Below, piece by piece: positions 44,244 through 53,576 of a DNA stretch of 64,000 bases (position 1 is its first letter; every line of letters begins with the position of its first letter). The DNA is from an uncultured Ruminococcus sp. GTDB lineage: Bacteria; Bacillota; Clostridia; Lachnospirales; Lachnospiraceae. The translations under genes were made by a program, and so were the position numbers. The DNA lies in NCBI GenBank assembly GCA_900066355.1, contig FMEL01000018.1:11539-75538 (forward strand), read 5' to 3'. The notes under the pieces were generated by a model. It had not been told where the DNA came from. It saw only the letters and a program-made list of their open reading frames with translations, and did not search any database.

Positions 44244-44966
44244 ATGAAAAGAATTATAATGATGGTGCTGAAAAACATTCTGTTTGTGCCGTGGGGCTGG
44301 TTTATGCTGAGCAAATACGCTGCAAACGTGGATAAGTATACAGAAGGCGAGAGATATGCACTTCTGAAAAAAATCGACCATAAGGCAAATGTGGGTGGAA
44401 ATATTACCGTGAAGTCTTATGGAGTTGAAAACATTCCCAACGAAAATGGCTTTATGTTTTATCCGAATCATCAGGGATTATATGATGTGCTGGCCATTCT
44501 GGAAGCCTGCCCGACACCTTTTTCTGTAGTTGCAAAGAAAGAAGTGGGAAACGTACCGTTTTTACGACAGGTATTTGCCTGTATGAAAGCATATATTATG
44601 GACAGAGAAGATATCCGGCAGTCCATGCAGATAATCCTCAATGTCACAAAAGAAGTCAAAAACGGACGCAATTACCTGATTTTTGCAGAGGGAACCAGAA
44701 GCAAACATGGAAACCATCCACAGGAATTTAAGGGTGGAAGTTTTAAGGCGGCAATGAAGGCAAAATGCCCGATCGTGCCGGTGGCACTGATTGACACCTA
44801 TAAAGCATTTGATACGGGATCGGCAGAACCATTGACGGTACAGGTGCATTTCCTGAAGCCAATGCATTATGAAGAGTATAAAGATATGAAATCCACAGAA
44901 ATCGCAGCCGAAGTCAGAAAAAGAGTAGAAGCAACGATTCAGGAATATGGTGGATGGGACGAATAA
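44244..44966 (+). CDS. 1-acyl-sn-glycerol-3-phosphate acyltransferase-like protein (PlsC family)
   Basis: The 240-residue membrane-associated protein has the PlsC family motifs: NHQGLYDVLAIL (the HxxxxD catalytic pair), a PFLRQVFACMKAYIMDRED region, and FAEGTRSKHG (motif III, EGTR). It likely acylates lysophosphatidic acid to phosphatidic acid in phospholipid synthesis. An N-terminal hydrophobic segment (MVLKNILFVPWGWFML) would anchor it. A strong terminator follows. Confidence 0.92.
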   Translation: MKRIIMMVLKNILFVPWGWFMLSKYAANVDKYTEGERYALLKKIDHKANVGGNITVKSYGVENIPNENGFMFYPNHQGLYDVLAILEACPTPFSVVAKKEVGNVPFLRQVFACMKAYIMDREDIRQSMQIILNVTKEVKNGRNYLIFAEGTRSKHGNHPQEFKGGSFKAAMKAKCPIVPVALIDTYKAFDTGSAEPLTVQVHFLKPMHYEEYKDMKSTEIAAEVRKRVEATIQEYGGWDE

Positions 44967-44981
44967 AATTAAGATAGCAGG

Positions 44982-45013
44982 ACAGCCGGGAGTAAAGCTC
45001 CCGGCTGTTTTCT
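44982..45013 (+). terminator. Terminator after the acyltransferase gene
   Basis: ACAGCCGGGAG (44982-44992) pairs perfectly with CTCCCGGCTGT (44998-45008) around a 5-base loop, followed by TTTTCTG. It separates the acyltransferase from the convergent minus-strand gene and could serve both. Confidence 0.92.
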
Positions 45014-45033
45014 GTATAAGGATGAGCCGCAGT

Positions 45034-45225
45034 TCAGGCATTTTCCTTATCGAGGGCCTGCTTCATGAGTGTGCAATCTTTACTGAACTTACAGTCTCCG
45101 TATTCGCAGCTTGAATCCAGAAGATGAAGGCCGTTCGGAAGTTGTTCAAATTCGCATATGACTGTCTGAGTCATGTCAAAATTTCTACAGTATCCGGTAA
45201 AAAACTCTTCTATAATCTCTGCCAT
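45034..45225 (-). CDS. Small cysteine-rich conserved protein
   Basis: The 63-residue product begins MAEIIEEFFTGYCRNFDMT and carries five cysteines (13, 24, 40, 45, 51), the last three as CEYGDCKFSKDC, suggesting a metal site or a redox centre. The ATG at 45225 follows GAAGGGA; a longer in-frame reading to 45306 has no ribosome site. It is the only minus-strand gene after oriC in this window. I have no function for it. Confidence 0.7.
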   Translation of the reverse strand: MAEIIEEFFTGYCRNFDMTQTVICEFEQLPNGLHLLDSSCEYGDCKFSKDCTLMKQALDKENA

Positions 45226-45361
45226 AAAAATCCCTTCTTTCGCTTTATCAGAAATCTGTTTTCTTTTGAAAATCAGTCTAACACAGAAACTTCGAAAATC
45301 CAACAAAAACGCGGCAATAACAGTCTTGCGTGAATAGCTGTTTTTTGAACGTCAACTGTGT

Positions 45362-45391
45362 TTGACTTTATAATAAGTCTGCCCGTATAGT
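45362..45391 (+). promoter_or_regulatory. Promoter of the glycoside hydrolase operon
   Basis: TTGACT (45362-45367), an 18-base spacer and TATAGT (45386-45391) lie about 70 bases before the first glycoside hydrolase gene. Confidence 0.65.
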
Positions 45392-45463
45392 TAAAGTAGA
45401 GATTGAAGTAAAAAGTCCGGGCGACTGGCAGCAGATAAAAGAGAAGATTTGGAGGAAACAGGA

Positions 45464-47428
45464 ATGGGCAGAAGTTATTGGATCTGGTATCCGGGAGATT
45501 TCGAATTATATCATGGAATGAAACAGAATTTCAGCCGTGTGGAGAGAGGCTTTGGCTGGCCGGCTTTCTGGAAAAGTGAAGGTTTCCGCAACAGAGTGGC
45601 TTTCCGTCGTACTTATCAGCTGGAAAAAGAAACTTCTTTTACCGTATATTCAAATGCCATCGGCCACGTACTGGTTGGCGATAAGAAATATCCGTTTGGA
45701 AAGAAAATCGTCTGTGGTCCGGGAGAAGTTGCGGTTGGAGTTCACACAGGCTGCATTGAAGCTTTTCCATGTATTTATGTGGAGGGAGAAGTAATCTGCT
45801 CAGATAAGGGATGGATTGTAGAAGATTATGATAAAGAACCACTGCCGGCCGGCAAAAGCAAATACTTTACAGAACCGAATCAGAATCCGACAGTCTGGGG
45901 ATACAGCGAAAAAGTATATGAACCAGTCAGTGTAACAGAATATAATGGCGGAACACTGTATGAGTTTGAAACAGAACTGAATGCGGTTCTGGAAGCAGAG
46001 TTCAAAAACGGATACCAGCAGGTGCTGATCTGCTGTGGAGAGTCAAGGGAAGAAGCAATTGATCCGGTCCACTGCTATTATAGCTGGCAGCCGGACAAGG
46101 AGACAGGCAAGTGTCCGTGCTGTGCAGTAAGATTTGCATATATTCCTGACTGCAAGCCGGGTGAAGTTATCCTCAGGGCAAACCATCAGTATGTGGATAT
46201 TCCGGTAAAAGCATCGTTTCATTGTGGAGAAGATCGATTAAATCAGATCTGGTCTGTAGCAGAGCATACATTCCGGCTTTGCAGCGGCATTTTCTTTATT
46301 GACGGAGTAAAACGTGATAAATGGATCTGGTCGGGTGATGCTTATCAGAGCTTTTTTGTAAACCGTTACCTGATGGCGGATGCGGATATTGACCAGAGAA
46401 CAATTCTGGCACTCCGCGGTAACGACCCGATGACAAAACATATCAATACAATTGTAGATTATTCACTGCTGTGGTTACTCGGTGTAGATTATCATAATGA
46501 AGGATACGGTGACAGGAATTTTCTGGAACTTGTTTATCCGAAGATGGTTTCTCTTATGGGATTCTGCAATGGCAGACGCGATGAGCATGGTTTCCTGATC
46601 GGGAAAGAAAAAGACTGGGTATATATTGACTGGGCGGATATGGATAAAGACGGTCCGCTCTGTGCAGAGCAGATGCTTTACGCTGCCTGTTTTCGCGCAA
46701 TGGCGGAAATCAGCGAACAGATTGATAAAGATGGAAGCGTTTACAGAGCAGAATATGAAAAACTGACTGCTGTCATCGAAAAATTCTTCTGGGATGAGGA
46801 AAAAGGTGCTTATATCGATTCCTTCACGTCCGGCAGACGAAATGTGACAAGACATGCAAACATTTTTGCAATTTTATTCTCAATTGCTGACGAAACGAAG
46901 CAGGAAAAAATCCTTAAAAATGTATTAGAAAATGATGAAATTCCGGCGATCACAACACCATATTTCAATTTCTTTGAACTGGATGTACTTTGTCGGATGG
47001 GAAAACTTACGGAAGTTCTGGACAAAATCCGTTCCTACTGGGGAGGTATGCTGGACCTTGGCGCAGTTACATTCTGGGAAGAATATGATCCGTCTGTACC
47101 GAAGGAAGAACAGTATGATATGTACGGTGATCACTTCGGAAAAAGCCTCTGCCATGCATGGGCGGCAAGCCCGATCTATTTCCTGGCAAAATATTTTGCC
47201 GGGCTGGATCTTGTAAACAAAGATGGTGTTACTTATATATTAAAACCGCAGATGCAGTATTTTACAGAGCTTGACTGCACACTTCCGGTGGGAAGCAATG
47301 GAGTTGTGCGTCTGGTCTGGGATGGAGAGATTTTGGAAATCACACCGAATGTAGATGGCGGAATTCTGGAACTAGGTGAACAGAAACTTTCTCTGGTAAG
47401 AGGAGAGACAAGAAGGGTGAAGATTTGA
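45464..47428 (+). CDS. GH78-like alpha-L-rhamnosidase
   Basis: The 654-residue protein starts YWIWYPGDFELYHGMKQNFSRVERG, has beta-rich N-terminal domains, and from about residue 250 an (alpha/alpha)6 domain with FIDGVKRDKWIWSGDAY, the family's DG-x-x-RD-x-x-W-x-GD acid motif, plus the late GAVTFWEEYDP and CHAWAASPIYFLAKY motifs. GH78 enzymes remove terminal alpha-L-rhamnose from plant or bacterial glycans and glycosides. It lacks a signal peptide, so it should act in the cytoplasm. The ATG at 45464 is 8 bases after GGAGG. The GH2 gene starts 1 base after its stop. Confidence 0.85.
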   Translation: MGRSYWIWYPGDFELYHGMKQNFSRVERGFGWPAFWKSEGFRNRVAFRRTYQLEKETSFTVYSNAIGHVLVGDKKYPFGKKIVCGPGEVAVGVHTGCIEAFPCIYVEGEVICSDKGWIVEDYDKEPLPAGKSKYFTEPNQNPTVWGYSEKVYEPVSVTEYNGGTLYEFETELNAVLEAEFKNGYQQVLICCGESREEAIDPVHCYYSWQPDKETGKCPCCAVRFAYIPDCKPGEVILRANHQYVDIPVKASFHCGEDRLNQIWSVAEHTFRLCSGIFFIDGVKRDKWIWSGDAYQSFFVNRYLMADADIDQRTILALRGNDPMTKHINTIVDYSLLWLLGVDYHNEGYGDRNFLELVYPKMVSLMGFCNGRRDEHGFLIGKEKDWVYIDWADMDKDGPLCAEQMLYAACFRAMAEISEQIDKDGSVYRAEYEKLTAVIEKFFWDEEKGAYIDSFTSGRRNVTRHANIFAILFSIADETKQEKILKNVLENDEIPAITTPYFNFFELDVLCRMGKLTEVLDKIRSYWGGMLDLGAVTFWEEYDPSVPKEEQYDMYGDHFGKSLCHAWAASPIYFLAKYFAGLDLVNKDGVTYILKPQMQYFTELDCTLPVGSNGVVRLVWDGEILEITPNVDGGILELGEQKLSLVRGETRRVKI

Positions 47429-47429
47429 A

Positions 47430-49823
47430 ATGAAAAAAATAGATTTTAATAAAAACTGGACATGTAAATGTCTTACCAGAGATGAAGAACCATATTCTGT
47501 GACTCTTCCGCATGACGCCATGCGGAGTGAGCCGCGAACAGAAGAAAGTTTGAGCGAAGGAAATTCCGGCTGGTATCTGGGCGGCGACTATGAATATACA
47601 AAACATGTTTTTGTACCGTCAGAGTACAGTGGCAAAAAGGTTCTCATCGAGTTTGAAAGTGTTTATCATAATGCAGAAGTTTATATTAATAGAAAGAAAG
47701 CTGCATACAGACCGTACGGATACACGAATTTTTATGTAGATACTGAAGGGCTTTTGAAATATGAAGCACAGAATGAAATCCGTGTGATCGCACGAAATTC
47801 CGATCAGCCAAACAGCCGCTGGTATTCAGGAACAGGAATCTACCGTCCGGTATACCTCTGGACAGGAGATAAAAAATATATCCCGGTAAACGGAATCAAA
47901 ATTCACACAGTCAGTTATATGCCGGCTGTGATCGAGGTGGAGATTAAAACTTCCTGTCCGGGTATGTTAAATGTTGAAATTTTAGATAAAGAACACACTG
48001 TGCTTACAGAAAAAATCGAAAATACAGGAAAACCGTCCGTATTTCGTATGGAAATTCCGGATGCAAAGCTCTGGGACTGTGATCATCCGAATTTTTACAC
48101 CCTGCGTGCGACATTTGGAGAAGATGTTGTCGAGGAAACATTTGGAATCCGACTTCTTGAATGGAACCCGGAAAATGGTCTTACGATCAACGGCAAAAGA
48201 GAAATTCTCCGTGGAGCCTGCGTGCATCATGATAACGGAGTACTTGGAGCATGTACCTATCCGGAGGCTGAGGAGAGAAGAGTTCGCATCCTCAAAGAAA
48301 ACGGTTATAATGCAATTCGTTCTTCACATTATCCATGTTCTAAGGACTTGTTGGATGCCTGCGACCACCAGGGAATGCTGGTAATGGATGAGTATGTCGA
48401 TGTCTGGTACATCCACAAGACAAAATATGATTATGTGGATTATCTTCAGGAATGGTGGCAGCAGGATCTTAAAGATATGGTAGAAAAAGACTATAACCAT
48501 CCGTCTGTGATCATGTACTCTACCGGAAATGAAGTAGCAGAGACCGCACAGAAAAAAGGAATCGAGCTTACCGGAAAAATGACAGATCATCTTCACAAAC
48601 TTGATCCATACAGACCGGTAACCTGCGGAATCAATATTTTCTTTAACTTCTTAAGTTCCATGGGAATGGGCGTTTACAGCGACGATAAAGCAGAAAAAAG
48701 TGCACAGTCGGCAAAACAGGAAGCTGAGAAAAAAGAAAAGAAGAAACCGGTAGGAAGTGAATTTTATAATACTCTTGCATGTCTGGTTGGAGATTATTTC
48801 ATGAAGATTGGAGCAACACTTCCGCCATGTGACTGGAAAACAAAAGATGCTTTTGTAAACATGGACATTGCAGGATATAACTACGGACTTTTCCGCTACA
48901 GGCACGACCTGAAGAAATATCCACAGCGTCTGATCCTGGGTACAGAGACTTTCTGCAAAGACGCATACAGCTTCTGGGAGATTGCCAAAAAGAATAAACG
49001 AATCCTTGGGGATTTTGTCTGGTCAGGATGGGAATATATCGGAGAGACCGGAGACGGTGCCGCAGAATATGAGGATTACAAAGGCAAAATGCCACACACC
49101 AGAATGACCGGAAATAACGGACGAATCGACCTTCTCGGAAAACCTCGTGCGGAAGCAGCCTATACAAGAGTTGCTTTTGAACGCGAAACAGGTCCGTTTA
49201 TTGCCGTAAAACCTGTTTATCAGAAAGAAAAGCTGAATCTGACAGGATGGGCACTTACAAAGGCTCTGGAGAGCTGGTCATGGAGAGGGTGTGCCGGAGA
49301 AAAAGCGGAGGTTGAAGTCTTTGCAAGGGCAGCAGAAGTGGAACTTCTGGTCAATGGAAAGAAAGTAGCCCGTGGAAAAGTAAAGAAATGCAGGTCAAAA
49401 TTCCACATTCCATATGAAGATGGTGAGATTACTGCAATTTCCTATGATAAAAACGGCCACGAGATCAACCGTCAGACTCTTGTAACAGCGAATGCACAGA
49501 CAATCCTTCATATCAAACCGGAGCAGGAAACAGTGCAACCCGGTAAATTGCTGTTTGTTCCAATGCAGTACGGAGACTTTATCGGGAACTGGAAACCGAT
49601 GGAAAAACATCATCTCAAGGTTTCTGTTGAGAATGGAACACTTGAAGGTCTGGGAAGTGCCTGCTCCTATGTGGAAGGAAACTATGCACAGGATACCGTT
49701 GATACTTATTATGGTGAAGCGATGGCCGTGGTACGCGCCGGAGAAACTGATTCGGTAAAAATCACTGTCTGTGATGAAGAAAAGACATATACCCGTGAGA
49801 TTCCGATTGTAGCATTAAAATAG
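47430..49823 (+). CDS. Glycoside hydrolase family 2 enzyme
   Basis: The 797-residue protein has the GH2 layout: an N-terminal sugar-binding beta-sandwich (RWYSGTGIYRPVYLW), an Ig-like domain, and a TIM barrel (REILRGACVHHDNGVLGACTYPEAEERR, AIRSSHYPCSKDLLDACD). The acid/base is Glu368 in STGNEV and the likely nucleophile is Glu506 in LGTETF. A lysine-rich insert of about 50 residues (AKQEAEKKEKKKP) follows the acid residue. C-terminal beta domains end the protein. The substrate (beta-galactoside, -glucuronide or other) cannot be fixed from motifs. No signal peptide; it is in an operon with the rhamnosidase-like gene. Confidence 0.9.
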   Translation: MKKIDFNKNWTCKCLTRDEEPYSVTLPHDAMRSEPRTEESLSEGNSGWYLGGDYEYTKHVFVPSEYSGKKVLIEFESVYHNAEVYINRKKAAYRPYGYTNFYVDTEGLLKYEAQNEIRVIARNSDQPNSRWYSGTGIYRPVYLWTGDKKYIPVNGIKIHTVSYMPAVIEVEIKTSCPGMLNVEILDKEHTVLTEKIENTGKPSVFRMEIPDAKLWDCDHPNFYTLRATFGEDVVEETFGIRLLEWNPENGLTINGKREILRGACVHHDNGVLGACTYPEAEERRVRILKENGYNAIRSSHYPCSKDLLDACDHQGMLVMDEYVDVWYIHKTKYDYVDYLQEWWQQDLKDMVEKDYNHPSVIMYSTGNEVAETAQKKGIELTGKMTDHLHKLDPYRPVTCGINIFFNFLSSMGMGVYSDDKAEKSAQSAKQEAEKKEKKKPVGSEFYNTLACLVGDYFMKIGATLPPCDWKTKDAFVNMDIAGYNYGLFRYRHDLKKYPQRLILGTETFCKDAYSFWEIAKKNKRILGDFVWSGWEYIGETGDGAAEYEDYKGKMPHTRMTGNNGRIDLLGKPRAEAAYTRVAFERETGPFIAVKPVYQKEKLNLTGWALTKALESWSWRGCAGEKAEVEVFARAAEVELLVNGKKVARGKVKKCRSKFHIPYEDGEITAISYDKNGHEINRQTLVTANAQTILHIKPEQETVQPGKLLFVPMQYGDFIGNWKPMEKHHLKVSVENGTLEGLGSACSYVEGNYAQDTVDTYYGEAMAVVRAGETDSVKITVCDEEKTYTREIPIVALK

Positions 49824-49913
49824 AAAATTATAGGCAATATAAACAAAAACAAATATTATAATTTGTGCAAGATTTCCTGAAAAACTTTGCTTGTGAAAAT
49901 TCAATAAAAAAAT

Positions 49914-49967
49914 GCTCCCATTTACGGCTGAAAAAGTGCAGTCTGCGAAAAAAATGGGAGCGTTTTT
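49914..49967 (+). terminator. Terminator after the GH2 gene
   Basis: GCTCCCATTT (49914-49923) pairs with AAATGGGAGC (49952-49961) across a 28-base loop and is followed by GTTTTTT. A TATAAT at 49857-49862 just upstream of the stem is probably incidental. Confidence 0.75.
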
Positions 49968-50059
49968 TAAATTCATGTTAAATTTAGAACATAGAAATTG
50001 CGGAAGCACTTGAGCGATGAGGCTTACCCATATTTCAGGGAAAGAAAGGAGCTACAAAC

Positions 50060-53000
50060 ATGAGCAGAAAAAGAAATATCTGGCGTGGTCTGACTACTCT
50101 TACAGCGTCTCTTCTGACCGTTTCTGTTGCGGCAGGACCTGTAGTAGACAGTTATCGTACAGACATCGACAAATTTCTTGGTACAAAGAGCAGTGCGATG
50201 GTAACAGACAGTACAGATGAGGATCTGTATACATATAAGTCTGATTATTCCAGCACTACCGAACTTCTTGATTCCATCGAGGATCTCGGAGAACGTATGA
50301 GTGAGGAAGGAACTGTTCTGTTAAAAAACGAGAACAATGCACTTCCGCTGACAAAGGATGAGACACAAAAACTGTCTCTTCTCGGATTCTCCAGTTATTA
50401 TCCGGTTCAGGGTGGTGACATGGGAAGTTCCCTGACCGAAAATGAGGGAACAGATGCAGATACCGTAGATTTTGTTGAAGCATTAGCTGCAAAGGGATTT
50501 GGCATCAATGAAGATCTTCAGAAGCTGTACAAGAGTCTGGAATCTGAATTTAAGACAGAGGTGAATATGTGGGGGAACATCATGGAGTACTACCACATTA
50601 CAGCACCTGCAACAGATGGTGTATTTGCAAGTAAAGAGCCATCGCAGGAAAAAATGGACAGCGTAGACAGCCAGTGGAAAGAATCCATGGATGATTACAA
50701 TGTCATGCTGGTAACGATCGGACGTTCTTCCACAGAGAACGGAACTTATCTTCCGGGTGTGGATGGCGTAGATGCATCCCAGAATCTGAATCAGACGGAT
50801 CCGCTTGGATTAAGTGATGACGAACGTGACCTGATCAATGCTGCAGTCGAAGCAAAAGAAAACAACGGCGGTAAAGTCATTGTTATGCTGAACAATGCAA
50901 ATGCAATGGAGATTGATGAAATCAAAAACAATGATGGTGTAGACGCAATCATGGAAGTTGGCCTTCCGGGAGGCTACGGCTTCTATGGGGTTGCAGATAT
51001 TCTTTCAGGAGAAGCAAACCCGTCCGGTCATCTGACAGACACTTATGCCGTAACAAATGCCAGTTCACCGGCTGCACAGAACTTTGGCGACTACGAGTGG
51101 ACAAATGCAGACCCGGCTGTAAATATCAATGCAGAGGAAGTAGAAGCAGAAGGTATTTACACAGGATATAAATATTATGAAACAAGATATGCGGATACTG
51201 TACTTGGACAGGGAAATGCAGATGCAACTGTAGGAAGTTCTACAGGAAAAGCATGGAACTATGATGATGAAGTATCTTATCCATTTGGATATGGCCTTTC
51301 CTATACAACATTTGAACAGACTCTTAAGAGCGTAGATGTAGATCTTTCTGACAGAACTGTAACTGCTGAGGTAGAAGTTAAGAATACCGGTGATGTTGCT
51401 GGTAAAGATGTTGTACAGCTTTATACTTCTGTTCCTTATACAGATTACGATGTAGAAAACAAAGTAGAAAAATCTGCTGTTCAGCTTCTGGACTATGAAA
51501 AAACAGATATGATCGAGCCGGGTGAAAGCCAGACTGTTACGATTACTGCTGATGCACAGGATATGGCAAGCTGGGACAGCACCTGCGATAACGAAGCGGG
51601 AACAACAGGTAACTGGATCCTTGACAACGGAACTTATTATTTCACTGTCGGAAATGGTGCACATGAGGCTGTAAATAATGTACTTGCTGCACAGAATCAG
51701 GATGTTGACGGAAACAAAGATAACGTGCAGACATGGGAACTTGGAGATTTTGACTCTTCTTCCTTCGCTGTAACCTTAAATGGTACACCGGTAGAAAATC
51801 AGCTTCAGGATGCTGACCTGAATAACTGGATGGAAGACACCGTTACTTATTTAAGCAGAAACGACTGGGAAGGAACCTGGCCGGAAACATACAAAGATCT
51901 GACAGCTACAGATGAGATGATCAGCACTATGGCTGATGATTACAGTGATATCGAAGCAAATGGAGATCCGTCCTCTGTAACATTTGGTGCAGACAACGGA
52001 ATGACTTTAGCAAACCTCAAAGGTGTAGATGATATTACAGATGAGAGATGGGGCACTCTGATGGATCAGATCACTCTGGAAGAATGCCTGATCCGTACAG
52101 GGCTTGGCGGAACCAGCACAAAGGTTATCGAATCTATTACTTCTCCGGAAGCAATCCAGAACGACGGACCGAACGGATTTAACTCTTATCCGCTGGGACA
52201 GTATGCAAACTCAGATGATTCTACAGGAGATCCTTGTGTGATCGCAGAGGATGATCCGAACCGTGAGTACAAGATGGGTGTTATGGCGGTTGAAACTGTA
52301 ATCGGCCAGACATTCAGCAAACAGCTTGCAGAAGAATGGGGTAAAGTAATCGGTAACTATTCTCTGTGGGCAAATACAGCAATCTGGTGGGGTGTTGGAA
52401 CAAACCTTCATCGTACACCGTACAATGCACGTAACCATGAATATTTCTCAGAAGATGCAGTTCTGACAGCAGGTCAGGGTGCAGCAATCATCAAAGCCGG
52501 ACATGAATACGGCGTACTGATCGCACCGAAACATCTGGCATTCAATGACACTGAGATCAACCGTACAGGTATTGCCGAGTTTATGACGGAGCAGGTTGCA
52601 CGTGAAAACGAACTGCGTGGTATACAGTCCTGCATCGAGGATGCAAACGCACTTGCTGTAATGACTACATACAACCGTGTCGGCTGTGTGACAAGTAACG
52701 CACATACAGGACTTCTTCTGAATATCCTTCGTAAAGAATGGGGATTTAAAGGTCTGATGTCTGAGGACTTCATCCAGGATCCTACTTATACAAAGATCCG
52801 AATGGCTGTACACAATGGTGTAACCATGACATGTAACACAGGTGACAATACAATGGCAGCAGTAGAAAAAGTATGGCCATACTGGAGCGTAGAAAACGCA
52901 AGCCAGAGTGAAGAACTTCTGACAGACCTGAAACAGGCAATGCTGTATCAGAACTATGCACTTGCAAACTCAAATGCAATGGATGGTATGTCAACTACTA

Positions 53001-53125
53001 CACATATTGAAAAACTGAACACATGGTATGATAACCTGATCACAGGTCTTCGTATCGGATTCGGTGTACTGACTGTACTCTGTGCGGCAATGTATCTGCT
53101 TGGACTGAAAAAGAAAGAGCAGTAA
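50060..53125 (+). CDS. Membrane-tethered GH3 beta-glycosidase with permuted domains
   Basis: The 1021-residue enzyme has an N-terminal signal-anchor stretch (LTTLTASLLTVSVAAG) and a C-terminal TM segment (IGFGVLTVLCAAMYLLGL). Between them the GH3 domains are in reversed order: an alpha/beta sandwich-like part first (residues about 85-370, RMSEEGTVLLKNENNALPL), then an Fn3-like part (about 420-520, VEVKNTGDVAGKDVVQLY), then a TIM-barrel part with IAPKHLAFNDTE and the nucleophile region GLMSEDF (Asp903). Reversed order is known in some gut GH3 enzymes. It should trim glucosides or xylosides outside the membrane. Confidence 0.88.
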   Translation: MSRKRNIWRGLTTLTASLLTVSVAAGPVVDSYRTDIDKFLGTKSSAMVTDSTDEDLYTYKSDYSSTTELLDSIEDLGERMSEEGTVLLKNENNALPLTKDETQKLSLLGFSSYYPVQGGDMGSSLTENEGTDADTVDFVEALAAKGFGINEDLQKLYKSLESEFKTEVNMWGNIMEYYHITAPATDGVFASKEPSQEKMDSVDSQWKESMDDYNVMLVTIGRSSTENGTYLPGVDGVDASQNLNQTDPLGLSDDERDLINAAVEAKENNGGKVIVMLNNANAMEIDEIKNNDGVDAIMEVGLPGGYGFYGVADILSGEANPSGHLTDTYAVTNASSPAAQNFGDYEWTNADPAVNINAEEVEAEGIYTGYKYYETRYADTVLGQGNADATVGSSTGKAWNYDDEVSYPFGYGLSYTTFEQTLKSVDVDLSDRTVTAEVEVKNTGDVAGKDVVQLYTSVPYTDYDVENKVEKSAVQLLDYEKTDMIEPGESQTVTITADAQDMASWDSTCDNEAGTTGNWILDNGTYYFTVGNGAHEAVNNVLAAQNQDVDGNKDNVQTWELGDFDSSSFAVTLNGTPVENQLQDADLNNWMEDTVTYLSRNDWEGTWPETYKDLTATDEMISTMADDYSDIEANGDPSSVTFGADNGMTLANLKGVDDITDERWGTLMDQITLEECLIRTGLGGTSTKVIESITSPEAIQNDGPNGFNSYPLGQYANSDDSTGDPCVIAEDDPNREYKMGVMAVETVIGQTFSKQLAEEWGKVIGNYSLWANTAIWWGVGTNLHRTPYNARNHEYFSEDAVLTAGQGAAIIKAGHEYGVLIAPKHLAFNDTEINRTGIAEFMTEQVARENELRGIQSCIEDANALAVMTTYNRVGCVTSNAHTGLLLNILRKEWGFKGLMSEDFIQDPTYTKIRMAVHNGVTMTCNTGDNTMAAVEKVWPYWSVENASQSEELLTDLKQAMLYQNYALANSNAMDGMSTTTHIEKLNTWYDNLITGLRIGFGVLTVLCAAMYLLGLKKKEQ

Positions 53126-53140
53126 GGAGGAATAATAACT

Positions 53141-53572
53141 ATGGCTGAAAAGAAAAAAATAGGTGCAGGACTGGTTCTAAGTGTGATTACTGCTCTTGTA
53201 ACTGTCCTTGGACTGGTTCTGTATATGATGAACTGCAAAACAAATTATTTTATAAACAGTGGTGTTAATAATGCGGTTGTAGCCTGCCTGGCTGTCGCTG
53301 CAATTCTTGAGATCGTTATGATTGTGGCTTCTGTAAAAATGGGAGCAAAACCGGTTCTGGATATTATTCCGGTAGCGTGCGGCGTACTGACAGCGTATGC
53401 GCTGATCCAGTTTCTCGGCAGCAGAATCGCTGCAATCGGATCAATTATGACTTTTGAGAATAATGCCCAGAACATGGCGGATTTGAAGGGTGCAATCATC
53501 GGAATGATCGTATGCGCGGTTGCCATGATCTGTACAATTATTTCCTCCTTCTTCAAAGTGGTAAAGGATTAA
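53141..53572 (+). CDS. Small four-TM membrane protein in the sugar locus
   Basis: The 143-residue protein has four hydrophobic spans (LSVITALVTVLGLVLYM, AVVACLAVAAILEIVMIVA, DIIPVACGVLTAYALIQFL, GAIIGMIVCAVAMICTII) with short loops and a Lys-rich N-terminus. I do not recognise the family. It lies 15 bases after the GH3 gene and 4 bases before the symporter gene, so it is likely co-transcribed and may assist the GH3 enzyme or transporter. Confidence 0.75.
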   Translation: MAEKKKIGAGLVLSVITALVTVLGLVLYMMNCKTNYFINSGVNNAVVACLAVAAILEIVMIVASVKMGAKPVLDIIPVACGVLTAYALIQFLGSRIAAIGSIMTFENNAQNMADLKGAIIGMIVCAVAMICTIISSFFKVVKD

Positions 53573-53576
53573 TTTT

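Noticed and set aside
44244..44966. Acyltransferase considered part of the acylation system at 55.3 kb
   Set aside because: Its HxxxxD and EGTR motifs mark glycerolipid PlsC enzymes, and it lies over 10 kb away behind a terminator.
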